From the NCBI GenBank assembly GCA_947451475.1, contig CANFZC010000002.1:27508-91507 (forward strand): a stretch of 64,000 nucleotides of DNA. Reading direction: 5' to 3'. The notes beneath the pieces were generated by a model. It saw only the letters and a program-made list of their open reading frames with translations. It searched no databases and was not told where the DNA came from. The position numbers were made by a program, and so were the translations under genes. Shown here in pieces: positions 32,139-42,317 of this stretch (position 1 is the first letter of the stretch; every line of letters begins with the position of its first letter). This stretch comes from Flavobacteriaceae bacterium. Lineage in GTDB: Bacteria > Bacteroidota > Bacteroidia > Flavobacteriales > Flavobacteriaceae.

Positions 32139-33065
32139 ATGTCCATAAAAGCATTACTTCATAAACCGGCACTCACTCATGAAAAGTCTCTAAAGACTTT
32201 AGTGGAAAATAGGACGATTTTCTCACTAGACCATTGTGAACTAAATATTTTTGAAACTTATCAAAAATCGGATTTGGTTCCATTAAGGTTTAATGACTTG
32301 GTGGTTACTAGTATGCTTCGTGGTAAAAAAATAATGCATTTATTTGACGAACCACAGTTTGAATACCTGCCTGGAGAAACAGTAATTGTACCTTCAAATG
32401 TAGAAATGAAGATTGATTTTCCGGAAGCTTCTAAAGATAATCCTACTCAATGCATTGCTTTAGCTATTGATAATAATATCATCAATAATACGTTGGCTTT
32501 TCTTAATGAAAAGTATCCTAAAGAAGGGAAAAGTAATTTATGGAAATTAGATCATGAAAATTATTTCTTTTATAATAATGTAGAATTGGCAGGGACGATA
32601 AACAAATTGATTAAGGAATGCATGGGTGATTCTATTACAAAAGACGCTATAGCAGATTTAACCTTGCAAGAGCTTATTATTCGTATTATTCAAACTCAAA
32701 CGGCAAAGCGATTTGAAAATGAAAAACTGATTGATAGTAACAGTCCAATTACGCCTTCTATAGAGTTTATCAAAAACAATATACGGGAGTCCATAAATTT
32801 AAAAGACTTGAGTGATAAAGCTTGTATGAGCACCACTTCTTTTTATCGCTATTTTAAAAGAGAATTGGGCATGAGTCCCATTGAGTACATTTTGAATGAA
32901 AAAATAAAATATGCTAAGAAACTTTTAAGCAATCCAAAGATCCATGTAAATGAAGTATCTTATGCCACAGGGTTTGAAGACTGTAACTACTTTATAAGAC
33001 TTTTTAAAAAATATGAGGGTGTTACTCCAAAACAATACCAATTAATGAATTATACTTCTCATTAA
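32139..33065 (+). CDS. AraC family transcriptional regulator
   Basis: C-terminal double HTH: LKDLSDKACMSTTSFYRYFKRELGMSPIEYILNEKIKYAKKLL...SYATGFEDCNYFIRLFKKYEGVTPKQY. Confidence 0.92.
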   Translation: MSIKALLHKPALTHEKSLKTLVENRTIFSLDHCELNIFETYQKSDLVPLRFNDLVVTSMLRGKKIMHLFDEPQFEYLPGETVIVPSNVEMKIDFPEASKDNPTQCIALAIDNNIINNTLAFLNEKYPKEGKSNLWKLDHENYFFYNNVELAGTINKLIKECMGDSITKDAIADLTLQELIIRIIQTQTAKRFENEKLIDSNSPITPSIEFIKNNIRESINLKDLSDKACMSTTSFYRYFKRELGMSPIEYILNEKIKYAKKLLSNPKIHVNEVSYATGFEDCNYFIRLFKKYEGVTPKQYQLMNYTSH

Positions 33066-33439
33066 TCGTAAGTATTAATGGTAACAGGGTCTAATTGCTC
33101 TAGTTCATTGGGAGTAAATAACCGGTATTTGATGATGAACGTTTTTCCGTAGGGAGTCTCTAATGAAAAGCCACCTGCTCCTATTCCGTCCATAACATCT
33201 AAGGTGAAGTGAGCATTTTTCCAATATTCGTATAAATCTTTATCAAGCCAAAAATCAAAACCATCTACTTGCCCAATACAGACATCACCCGTTCTAGTGT
33301 AAAAGCCTCCTTTTTCAAAACATTGCGGCTGTGTTCCTTCGCAGCAACCGCCTGCTTGGTAGAACATTAAATCTCCGAATTTATCTTTCAGCATGGCAAT
33401 GACTGCTAATGCTTCTTCAGTAACTGCTATTCTTTTCAT
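33062..33439 (-). CDS. DUF779 domain-containing protein
   Basis: FYQAGGCCEGTQPQCFEKGGFYTRTGDVCIGQVDGFDFWLDKDLYEYWKNAHFTLDV; adjacent aldehyde dehydrogenase is the usual neighbour. Confidence 0.88.
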   Translation of the reverse strand: MKRIAVTEEALAVIAMLKDKFGDLMFYQAGGCCEGTQPQCFEKGGFYTRTGDVCIGQVDGFDFWLDKDLYEYWKNAHFTLDVMDGIGAGGFSLETPYGKTFIIKYRLFTPNELEQLDPVTINTYD

Positions 33440-33521
33440 CTTTTATCATTTAAATAAAACAAACCGCAAATCAACTTAAAGAAGCCAATCTGCGGTGAGT
33501 CCTAAATTATTGCTTTTTTTC

Positions 33522-35027
33522 TTAAAAGAAACCTAATTTGCTTTTACTATAAGAAATTAACATGTTTTTTGTTTGACGGTAATGTGCCAACATCATTTTG
33601 TGATTCTCTCTTCCTATACCCGATTGTTTATAACCACCAAATGGTGCACCTGCTGGATAGGCATGATAGCTGTTTACCCATACTCTACCTGCATGAATTG
33701 CTCTAGGCACTTGGTACAGTTCATGAGCATCACGGGTCCACACTCCTGCTCCTAAACCATATAGTGTATCATTTGCGATAGCAATAGCTTCCTCTGTAGT
33801 TTTAAATGTGGTAACGGCTAAAACTGGTCCAAATATTTCTTCTTGAAAGATTCTCATCTTATTTGTTCCTTTGAAAACCGTAGGTTTGATATAGTAACCT
33901 GTATCTAAATCACCTCCCAATTTGTTTTCATCGCCACCAATTAACAATTCGGCACCTTCTTCTTTTCCTAAATTAATGTAGGACATAATTTTATCTTTCT
34001 GTACTTTGGAAGCTTGAGCTCCCATCATTACTGTTGGGTCTAGAGGATTTCCTGTTTTTACCGCCGCAACTCTTTCTATAACTCTTTCTATAAATCTATC
34101 ATAGATATCTTCATGTACCAACAAACGCGAAGGACAAGTACAAACTTCTCCTTGGTTTAAACAATACAATACAGCACCTTCTATTGCTTTATCAAGAAAT
34201 TCATCATCAGCGTCCATTACTGACGGAAAGAAAATGTTTGGTGATTTACCTCCAAGTTCTAAGGTTACTGGAACAATATTTTCAGTAGCATATTGCATTA
34301 CCATTCTTCCTGTAGCTGTTGAACCTGTAAAGGCCGCTTTAGCTACTTTTGGATTAGTTACTAAAGCTCTTCCTAATTCAGAACCAAAACCATTTACAAC
34401 ATTAATAACCCCTGCCGGAATTAAATCTCCTATTATTTCCATCAATATCATGATGGATATAGGTGTATTTTCAGCTGGTTTTAACACTACACAGTTTCCT
34501 GCAGCTAATGCCGGTGCTAATTTCCAAACAGCCATTAAGATCGGGAAATTCCATGGAATAATTTGTGCAATGACTCCGATTGGTTCATGAACAATTAAAG
34601 AAACAGTAGTTTCGTCCAACTCACTTACGGAACCTTCTTCTGCTCTAATTACTCCAGCAAAATAACGGAAGTGATCAATAGCTAACGGCAAATCAGCAGC
34701 TAAAGTTTCCCGTACAGCTTTTCCATTATCTACTGTTTCGGCTGCTGCTAAATAGGCTAAGTTATCTTCCATCACTTGCGCAATTTTAATTAGCATATTG
34801 CTTCGGTCCGTAACGGAAACTTTACTCCATGTTTTAAATGCTTCGTATGCTGCATCGACTGCTAAGGATAAATCATCTTTATTTGAATGTGCTGCTTTAG
34901 TAAACACTTTTCCGTCTACCGGAGACACCACATCAAAATACTGTCCTGATGCAGGGGGAACAAACTTTCCTCCAATGTAGTTATCATATTTATCTTTAAA
35001 TGTGGGTCTTTGAATTAAATTACTCAT
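33522..35027 (-). CDS. NAD-dependent aldehyde dehydrogenase
   Basis: YIGGKFVPPASGQYFDVVSPVDGKV; QIIPWNFPILMAVWKLAPALAAGN; VTLELGGKSPNIFF; NQGEVCTCPSR. Confidence 0.94.
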   Translation of the reverse strand: MSNLIQRPTFKDKYDNYIGGKFVPPASGQYFDVVSPVDGKVFTKAAHSNKDDLSLAVDAAYEAFKTWSKVSVTDRSNMLIKIAQVMEDNLAYLAAAETVDNGKAVRETLAADLPLAIDHFRYFAGVIRAEEGSVSELDETTVSLIVHEPIGVIAQIIPWNFPILMAVWKLAPALAAGNCVVLKPAENTPISIMILMEIIGDLIPAGVINVVNGFGSELGRALVTNPKVAKAAFTGSTATGRMVMQYATENIVPVTLELGGKSPNIFFPSVMDADDEFLDKAIEGAVLYCLNQGEVCTCPSRLLVHEDIYDRFIERVIERVAAVKTGNPLDPTVMMGAQASKVQKDKIMSYINLGKEEGAELLIGGDENKLGGDLDTGYYIKPTVFKGTNKMRIFQEEIFGPVLAVTTFKTTEEAIAIANDTLYGLGAGVWTRDAHELYQVPRAIHAGRVWVNSYHAYPAGAPFGGYKQSGIGRENHKMMLAHYRQTKNMLISYSKSKLGFF

Positions 35028-35279
35028 AGTATTAAATTTTTGGTTTACCCAAAAGTACCTCCTATCCTTTTTTCAGAATAGCACATTTCGAGCAATCTAT
35101 AGCACAATTTTAATGATATGAAAATATTAATAACTGATAATTGCAAAAACCAAAAAAAACACCTTAAAAAATCAACAATATGACAATCCTCTAAAATAAA
35201 AAACGTACTGTTTACTAATGAAAATATATTTTAATCTAAAATCTACAATCCTTATATTTGCAGCCTTAAATAGGTATAC

Positions 35280-37700
35280 ATGAGAATTTCATACAATTGG
35301 TTAAAACAATTTATTAAAATAGATTTAAAATCAGAAGAAACTTCGGCTATCCTCACTGATTTAGGTCTGGAAGTAGAGGTGGTTGAGAAATACCAATCGG
35401 TTCGTGGCGGTCTTGAAGGAGTGGTTGTAGGTCACGTGTTAAGTTGTGAAAAACATCCTGATGCCGATCGCTTGAAAATTACTAAAGTAGACTTAGGAGA
35501 TGGAACACCTGTACAAATTGTCTGCGGTGCTGCAAATGTAGCTGCAGGTCAAAAAGTTCCTGTTGCTACTATTGGTACCAAATTATTTGACAAGGAAGGT
35601 TTAGAATTTGAAATCAAAAAAGGAAAAATACGCGGACAAGAAAGTCATGGTATGATTTGTGCAGAAGACGAATTAGGATTGGGTTCTAGTCATGAAGGAA
35701 TTATGGTATTGGACGACAAACTAAAACCTGGAACCCCTTGCGCCAAAGTATTCAACATTGAAGATGATGAAGTATTTGAAATTGGCCTGACTCCCAACCG
35801 AGCAGATGCTATGTCTCACTATGGAGTAGCTCGTGACCTTCGGGCAAGTTTATTACAAAAGAATAGTAATATTGAATTGATTACTCCTTCGGTGAGTACA
35901 TTTCGCATTGATAAAAGAACACTTAAAATTGATGTGGATGTTAAAGATAATAAATTGGCACCTAGATATTGTGGTGTTACTCTCTCTGGAATAACTGTAA
36001 AACCTTCTCCAGATTGGTTACAAAACAGATTAAAAGCCATTGGGCTTTCCCCTAAAAACAACATTGTTGACGTTACTAATTATATATTACATGATTTAGG
36101 ACAACCCTTGCATGCTTTTGATGCTTCAAAAATCAATGGAAAAATCATCGTTAAGACTATGGCTGCTGGAACAAAATTCACCACCTTAGATGATGTAGAA
36201 AGAACGTTGCATGAAGAAGACCTAATGATTTGTGACGAAAAAGGAGCGCTTTGTATGGCAGGTGTATTTGGTGGAAAAAATTCGGGGGTAACTGAAACCA
36301 CGAATACAATATTTCTTGAGAGTGCCTATTTCAATCCCATTTCTGTGCGTAAAACTGCTAAGAGACATGGATTAAATACAGATGCATCTTTTCGTTTTGA
36401 ACGAGGCATTGACCCTAACATTACGGAATTTGCGTTAAAACGTGCAGCTTTATTGATTAAAGAAATAACAGGAGGCGAAATTACATCCGATATCATTGAT
36501 ATCTATCCGAAAGCCATTGAAGACTTCCGCGTGTTTTTGAACTTTGATAAAACAACAAAACTTATAGGCCAAGAATTATCAAAAGAAACTATTAAGAAAA
36601 TTTTGGCTTCATTAGACATTAAAGTAACTACTGTTTCTGATGCTGGTTTAGGATTAATCATTCCCTCATATCGAGTAGATGTGCAGAGAGAAATTGATGT
36701 TATTGAAGAAATTTTGAGGGTGTATGGTTATAACAACATCAATTTTACAAAAAAACTAAATGCTACAGTGGCTAACTCAGCTCGTACCGAAGATTATAAA
36801 ATTCAAAACATCATTGCCGCTCAATTGAATGCCAATGGGTTTCATGAAATGATGGCTAATTCATTAACCACTCCCGATTATGTAAAGTTAACGAACATGC
36901 TTAAAGAAGAATATAATGTAATGATGCTGAATCCGTTGAGTAATGACTTGTCAGCTATGCGTCAGTCTTTATTGTTCTCAGGATTAGAAGCGGTTTCGTA
37001 TAATATTAACCGCAGAAATGGGGATTTGAAATTATTTGAATTTGGTAAAACCTACCACAAATTACCTTCAGGGTATGATGAGCCGAAACACTTAACCTTA
37101 TTTGTTTCGGGAAACCGTGCGGATGAAAGTTGGACTTTGACTCAAAAACCAACAGACTTTTTCTTATTCAAAGGTTATGTAAATAGTATTTTAGAACGAT
37201 TGGGAATTTGTAAAACACAAAACAAGCCGGTAGCGTCTGATGTCTTTGCCGAAGGTATGGCTATTACTTGTGGTCAAGACACCTTGGTTGAATTTGGCAC
37301 CGTAAAAAAGTCAATTTTAAAACAGTTTGACATTAAGCAAGAAGTGTTTTATGCCGATTTCAATTGGAACCTACTATTAAAATTACTATCGACTAAAATC
37401 AAATTCACAGACATCCCTAAATATCCAGAAGTACGCCGAGATTTAGCGCTTTTGGTTGACGATGCCGTTGCTTTTGAATCTGTTTATGCTGTTGCACGTC
37501 AAACGGAGAAATCCTTATTGAAAGATGTAAATTTATTTGACGTATACCAAGGTAAAAACCTTCCAGAGGGTAAGAAGTCGTATGCCATAAGTTTCATCTT
37601 GCAAGACACGACTAAAACCTTGACAGAGGAGCAGATTGATAAAATCATGAACAAGCTTCAAAAGAATATGGAAAACGAACTGGGAGCAAGTTTAAGATAA
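35280..37700 (+). CDS. pheT: Phenylalanine--tRNA ligase beta subunit
   Basis: MRISYNWLKQFIKIDLKSEETSAILTDLGLEVE; tRNA-binding domain; FRFERGIDPNI; C-terminal ferredoxin-fold anticodon-binding domain. Confidence 0.97.
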   Translation: MRISYNWLKQFIKIDLKSEETSAILTDLGLEVEVVEKYQSVRGGLEGVVVGHVLSCEKHPDADRLKITKVDLGDGTPVQIVCGAANVAAGQKVPVATIGTKLFDKEGLEFEIKKGKIRGQESHGMICAEDELGLGSSHEGIMVLDDKLKPGTPCAKVFNIEDDEVFEIGLTPNRADAMSHYGVARDLRASLLQKNSNIELITPSVSTFRIDKRTLKIDVDVKDNKLAPRYCGVTLSGITVKPSPDWLQNRLKAIGLSPKNNIVDVTNYILHDLGQPLHAFDASKINGKIIVKTMAAGTKFTTLDDVERTLHEEDLMICDEKGALCMAGVFGGKNSGVTETTNTIFLESAYFNPISVRKTAKRHGLNTDASFRFERGIDPNITEFALKRAALLIKEITGGEITSDIIDIYPKAIEDFRVFLNFDKTTKLIGQELSKETIKKILASLDIKVTTVSDAGLGLIIPSYRVDVQREIDVIEEILRVYGYNNINFTKKLNATVANSARTEDYKIQNIIAAQLNANGFHEMMANSLTTPDYVKLTNMLKEEYNVMMLNPLSNDLSAMRQSLLFSGLEAVSYNINRRNGDLKLFEFGKTYHKLPSGYDEPKHLTLFVSGNRADESWTLTQKPTDFFLFKGYVNSILERLGICKTQNKPVASDVFAEGMAITCGQDTLVEFGTVKKSILKQFDIKQEVFYADFNWNLLLKLLSTKIKFTDIPKYPEVRRDLALLVDDAVAFESVYAVARQTEKSLLKDVNLFDVYQGKNLPEGKKSYAISFILQDTTKTLTEEQIDKIMNKLQKNMENELGASLR

Positions 37701-37719
37701 TAAAGTATCACTTCACTCT

Positions 37720-37765
37720 ATAAAAATAAAAACCCTCTCATGACTGAGAGGGTTTTTATTTTTAT
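37720..37765. terminator. Bidirectional intrinsic terminator, perfect 21-bp stem, 4-nt loop
   Basis: ataaaaataaaaaccctctca-tgac-tgagagggtttttatttttat between convergent pheT and typA. Confidence 0.95.
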
Positions 37766-37779
37766 AATCTAAATACTAA

Positions 37780-39576
37780 TTATATTTTATTACGTTTTCG
37801 ATCGTTTTCGTTCAAATAGATTTTTCTCAAACGAATAGATTTTGGCGTTACCTCTACATATTCGTCCTTTTGAATGTATTCTAAAGCTTCTTCTAAAGAG
37901 AAAATAATTGGCGGAATAATTCTCGCTTTTTCATCATTTCCTGAAGAACGAACGTTTGATTGCTTTTTAGCCTTAGTAACGTTGATACTCATATCATCAC
38001 TACGAGAGTTTTCTCCAATAACCTGACCTTCGTAAATTTCGTCATTAGGATTAACGAAGAATTTACCACGATCTTGTAATTTATCAATAGAATATGGAAT
38101 TGCTTTTCCGTTCTCCATAGAGATTAATGAACCATTGTTTCTTCCTGGAATTTCACCTTTGTATGGCTCATACCCAATATAACGGTGCGCCATGATGGCT
38201 TCACCTGCTGTAGCGGTCAACAATTGATTACGCAATCCGATAATTCCACGTGATGGGATGTTGAATTTCACAATCATTCGCTCCCCTTTAGCTTCCATAG
38301 AAAGCATTTCTCCTTTACGGATAGAAACAAACTCTACAGCTCTACCAGAAAGGTGCTCAGGTAAATCAATAGTTAATTCCTCAATTGGCTCACATTTTAC
38401 TCCATCAATTTCTTTGATGATTACTTGTGGTTGTCCAATTTGCAATTCATATCCTTCTCTTCTCATCGTTTCAATAAGAACCGATAAGTGAAGTACACCA
38501 CGACCAAAAACCATAAACTTATCTGCTGAGTCAGTTTCGCCTAATTTCATTGCTAGGTTTTTCTCTAACTCTTTAGTCAGTCTGTCCCTGATGTGTCTTG
38601 ATGTCACAAATTTTCCTTCTTTACCAAAGAAAGGTGAATCATTAATCGTAAACAACATACTCATTGTTGGCTCATCGATAGCAATCGTTTGCAATGCTTC
38701 TGGGTTTTCAAAATCAGCGATAGTATCTCCAATTTCAAAACCTTCTACTCCAACGATAGCACAAATATCTCCTGCTATAACTTCGGCGACTTTTTTACGT
38801 CCAAGACCTTCAAAAGTGTGTAATTCTTTAATTCTTGATTTCATTATGGTGCCATCTCTCTTTACTAAAGAGATTGGCATTCCTTCTTTAAGAACACCTC
38901 TTTCTAAACGACCGATAGCAATACGCCCGGTGAAAGAAGAGAAATCTAAAGAGGTAATCAACATTTGAGGTGTTCCTTCAGATACTTTTGGAGCAGGCAC
39001 ATTGGCCACTACCATATCTAATAAAGGTTCGATATTGGTAGTCATATTTTCCCAGTGGTCAGACATCCAGTTGTTTTTGGCTGAACCGTAAACAGTTGGG
39101 AAGTCTAACTGCCATTCTTCTGCTCCTAATTCGAACATTAAGTCAAAAACCTTTTCATGTACTTCTTCAGGAGTACAGTTTTCCTTGTCTACTTTATTAA
39201 TCACAACGCAAGGTTTTAAACCTAAATCGATTGCTTTTTGCAACACAAAACGCGTTTGAGGCATTGGCCCTTCAAATGCATCTACTAAAAGACAAACGCC
39301 ATCAGCCATATTCAATACACGCTCAACTTCTCCACCAAAATCGGCGTGACCTGGGGTATCGATAATATTGATTTTTGTACCTTTATAAACTACTGAAACG
39401 TTTTTAGATGTTATGGTAATTCCTCTTTCACGCTCAAGGTCGTTGTTGTCAAGAATTAAGTCACCTGTATTTTCGTTTTCACGAAATAATTGACAGTGAT
39501 ACATGATTTTGTCAACCAAAGTAGTTTTACCGTGGTCAACGTGAGCAATAATTGCAATATTTCTGATAGATTCCAT
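37780..39576 (-). CDS. typA: Translational GTPase TypA/BipA
   Basis: MESIRNIAIIAHVDHGKTTLVDKIMYHCQLFRENENTGDLILDNNDLERERGITI; start 39576 preferred over 39606. Confidence 0.96.
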   Translation of the reverse strand: MESIRNIAIIAHVDHGKTTLVDKIMYHCQLFRENENTGDLILDNNDLERERGITITSKNVSVVYKGTKINIIDTPGHADFGGEVERVLNMADGVCLLVDAFEGPMPQTRFVLQKAIDLGLKPCVVINKVDKENCTPEEVHEKVFDLMFELGAEEWQLDFPTVYGSAKNNWMSDHWENMTTNIEPLLDMVVANVPAPKVSEGTPQMLITSLDFSSFTGRIAIGRLERGVLKEGMPISLVKRDGTIMKSRIKELHTFEGLGRKKVAEVIAGDICAIVGVEGFEIGDTIADFENPEALQTIAIDEPTMSMLFTINDSPFFGKEGKFVTSRHIRDRLTKELEKNLAMKLGETDSADKFMVFGRGVLHLSVLIETMRREGYELQIGQPQVIIKEIDGVKCEPIEELTIDLPEHLSGRAVEFVSIRKGEMLSMEAKGERMIVKFNIPSRGIIGLRNQLLTATAGEAIMAHRYIGYEPYKGEIPGRNNGSLISMENGKAIPYSIDKLQDRGKFFVNPNDEIYEGQVIGENSRSDDMSINVTKAKKQSNVRSSGNDEKARIIPPIIFSLEEALEYIQKDEYVEVTPKSIRLRKIYLNENDRKRNKI

Positions 39577-39715
39577 GTGTGCTTTTTTGTGGGTGCAAAG
39601 GTACACTTTATTTTTAGATAAAAAACCAATAACAAATTAGTTTACACTTTATTAAAATTAAGCTCATAGTTCATAAAATCCTTGATAAGTTTTAATACAA
39701 TTTTTTTCAACTAAA

Positions 39716-41461
39716 TTGAAAATATATATATTTGGTGTAATGAAAAATAATTCCAACAAAATAACCATAACCTACATCCTTATTTTAACGATTGTGGCTG
39801 TCTTAGGTCATTATTTTGTTTTGAGTTTTTCTGCTGCAACTTCACCCGAAGCTATTTTAAAATACAATTACGTAAAAGATCTTCTCTTAATCTTATTTTC
39901 AAGTTTATTTTTTAAATACATTTTGATTCAAAACGACAAGAAAAACGAATCTGTATTTAAGAAACTTCAAGAAACCAATAATGAGATTATTGATTCCAAT
40001 GAACGATATGACATCGTTGCTAAAGCGACTAGCGATACTATATGGGACTGGAAAATAGAAGAAGACAGTTTTATATGGAACAAAGGGATCCAAGGCGTTT
40101 TTGGTTATAGTAAAGAAGACGTGGGCAAAACATCTAAATGGTGGTTTGATAGAATACATCCAGAAGATAGTTTAAAAATGTCTGTCAAGCTTTATTCATT
40201 TTTGGAACAAAAGACGGAAAAATGGCAAGATGAATACCGTTTTCAGTGTGCCGATGGAAGTTTTAAATATGTATTCGATAGAGGATTTTTAGTAAAAGAC
40301 AAAGAAGGCAAACCCATTCGTATGATTGGGGCTATTCAGGACGTTACTAAACAAAAAGAAGAAGAGCAACGACTGAGACTTTTAGAAACGGTAATTACGC
40401 AAACAAAGGATGCTGTGATGATTACGGACATCGATACGACGGAAAATGTTATTCCCAACATCATCTTTGTCAATTCTGCTTTTACCGATATGACTGGATT
40501 TCCCGCAGAAGAAGTTATTGGAAAATCACCTGCAATGTTCTTTGGTCCGAAATCAGATATTATGGAATTTGACAAATTAAAAACGTCAATTCAAGATTAT
40601 AAAGAATGCTTTATTGAAACCATAAGTTACAAAAAAAACAAAGATGAGTTTTGGGTAAACTTTTCAATGATACCCATTACTAATAAAGACGGCGAACATT
40701 CTCACTGGATTTCGATTCAACGAGATGTGACAGAAGAAAAAGTACGTGATAAAGAAAGAGAACAACTCATTAGAGAACTTACCCAAAACAATAAGGACTT
40801 AAAGCAGTTTTCTTATATAACCTCTCACAATCTAAGAGCTCCACTTTCAAATCTAACAGGATTATTAAATCTCCTAGACGACATGATTGTGGAAGACCTT
40901 GAACTAAAAGAAATCCTTAATGGTTTTTCTAAGTCTACCCACCTGTTAAATGAGACTATAAATGATTTGGTTAAAGTTGTAATTATCAAAGACAATCCAT
41001 CAATTGAAAAAGAAAAAGTATTAATTAAAGAAATTTTTGAAAATGTATTTAATCAATTAAGTTTTTTGATTAGCTTACACAAACCTATTCTTAAGATTGA
41101 TTTGGAAGAAGTAACTATTTTAAACATCAACAAATCATATTTAGAAAGTATTTTTTTAAATTTACTAACTAACTCTATAAAATACAGGTCAGAGAATCGA
41201 CAATTAAGAGTATCTATCACATCAAAAGTGATAGAAGACAATTTGATTTTAACCTTTAAGGATAATGGAATTGGAATTGATTTACAAAGAAATAAAGATA
41301 AAATATTTGGACTATACCAACGTTTTCATAACCACCCAGACAGTAAAGGACTTGGCCTTTATTTAGTCAAATCACAAGTAGAAGCAATGGGAGGTACTAT
41401 TACCGTGGAAAGTGAAATAGGAAAAGGGACCACATTTACAATTATTTTTAAAAATAACTAA
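39716..41461 (+). CDS. PAS-domain sensor histidine kinase
   Basis: Two TMs, two PAS/PAC regions, FSYITSHNLRAPLSNLTGLLNLL, DNGIGIDL, GLGLYLVKSQVEAMGG; ATG at 39740 is an alternative start. Confidence 0.88.
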   Translation: MKIYIFGVMKNNSNKITITYILILTIVAVLGHYFVLSFSAATSPEAILKYNYVKDLLLILFSSLFFKYILIQNDKKNESVFKKLQETNNEIIDSNERYDIVAKATSDTIWDWKIEEDSFIWNKGIQGVFGYSKEDVGKTSKWWFDRIHPEDSLKMSVKLYSFLEQKTEKWQDEYRFQCADGSFKYVFDRGFLVKDKEGKPIRMIGAIQDVTKQKEEEQRLRLLETVITQTKDAVMITDIDTTENVIPNIIFVNSAFTDMTGFPAEEVIGKSPAMFFGPKSDIMEFDKLKTSIQDYKECFIETISYKKNKDEFWVNFSMIPITNKDGEHSHWISIQRDVTEEKVRDKEREQLIRELTQNNKDLKQFSYITSHNLRAPLSNLTGLLNLLDDMIVEDLELKEILNGFSKSTHLLNETINDLVKVVIIKDNPSIEKEKVLIKEIFENVFNQLSFLISLHKPILKIDLEEVTILNINKSYLESIFLNLLTNSIKYRSENRQLRVSITSKVIEDNLILTFKDNGIGIDLQRNKDKIFGLYQRFHNHPDSKGLGLYLVKSQVEAMGGTITVESEIGKGTTFTIIFKNN

Positions 41462-41464
41462 GCC

Positions 41465-41869
41465 ATGCTAGATAAGATTTTTTGTGTAGATGATGATGCC
41501 ATAACCCTTATGCTTTGTAAAAAAGTGATTGAGCGCGTGTCTTTCGCTAATGAAATAATAACGGCTCAAAATGGAGAAGAGGCCTTTGCTTATTTCAAAA
41601 CATTGGCAGATAAACAAAAAACACCTACTGATTACCCTAAACTTATTTTATTAGACCTCAATATGCCAATAATGAACGGCTGGGAGTTCCTTGATGCATA
41701 TCAAGAATGCGGTTATCAAAACATCTTTAAAGAGGCTAAATTTATAGTTCTTTCCTCTACTATCGACCCTCAAGATGTTGATAAAGCTAAGAAATACAGC
41801 GCTGTTTTGGATTTCTTATCAAAGCCTATTACAAAAGAAATGTTAGAAGATTTAAAATCTAAATTATAA
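41465..41869 (+). CDS. Single-domain response regulator
   Basis: IFCVDDDAITLMLCKKVIE...LILLDLNMPIMNGWEFLDAYQ...; 3 nt after the kinase gene. Confidence 0.88.
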   Translation: MLDKIFCVDDDAITLMLCKKVIERVSFANEIITAQNGEEAFAYFKTLADKQKTPTDYPKLILLDLNMPIMNGWEFLDAYQECGYQNIFKEAKFIVLSSTIDPQDVDKAKKYSAVLDFLSKPITKEMLEDLKSKL

Positions 41870-41890
41870 ATTAGTTCTTTCTTCTTTGAT

Positions 41891-41933
41891 ATAAATAAAA
41901 AAAGCACTCAAAACGAGTGCTTTTTTTATTTAT
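41891..41933. terminator. Bidirectional intrinsic terminator, 19-bp stem
   Basis: ataaataaaaaaagcactc-aaaac-gagtgctttttttatttat between convergent response regulator and rpsT. Confidence 0.93.
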
Positions 41934-41949
41934 CTTTCAACGAGTAAGA

Positions 41950-42201
41950 TTATAACTTGGTAACGTGTTTTGTTAATTTAGATTTTAAATTAGCAGCTTT
42001 ATTATCATGAATGATATTTTTCTTAGCTAATTTATCAATCATAGAAATTACAGCGGATAACTTTGCAGACGCATCTGATTTATCTGTAGCTAATCTTAAT
42101 GCTTTAATAGCATTACGAGTAGTTTTGTGTTGGTATCTATTTAATACTCTTTTTTTCTCGTTACTTCTAATTCTTTTTAAAGCTGACTTGTGATTTGCCA
42201 T
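41950..42201 (-). CDS. rpsT: 30S ribosomal protein S20
   Basis: MANHKSALKRIRSNEKKRVLNRYQHKTTRNAIKAL. Confidence 0.97.
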   Translation of the reverse strand: MANHKSALKRIRSNEKKRVLNRYQHKTTRNAIKALRLATDKSDASAKLSAVISMIDKLAKKNIIHDNKAANLKSKLTKHVTKL

Positions 42202-42226
42202 TTTTCCTTTTCTTTTATTTAAATTG

Positions 42227-42298
42227 TAGCCCGTAGGGGAATCGAACCCCTCTTACCAGGATGAAAACCTGGCGTCCTAACCGATAGACGAACGGGCC
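42227..42298 (-). tRNA. tRNA-Glu (anticodon TTC)
   Basis: Reverse complement GGCCCGTTCGTCTATCGGTTAGGACGCCAGGTTTTCATCCTGGTAAGAGGGGTTCGATTCCCCTACGGGCTA folds as a cloverleaf; no encoded CCA. Confidence 0.95.
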
Positions 42299-42317
42299 AT
42301 CTTTCTCAATGCGGATG

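Noticed and set aside
33062-35027. Aldehyde dehydrogenase, DUF779 and AraC regulator as a novel system
   Set aside because: This gene association is well known in bacteria.
38591-38968. 125-aa plus-strand ORF
   Set aside because: Antisense to typA, no recognisable features.
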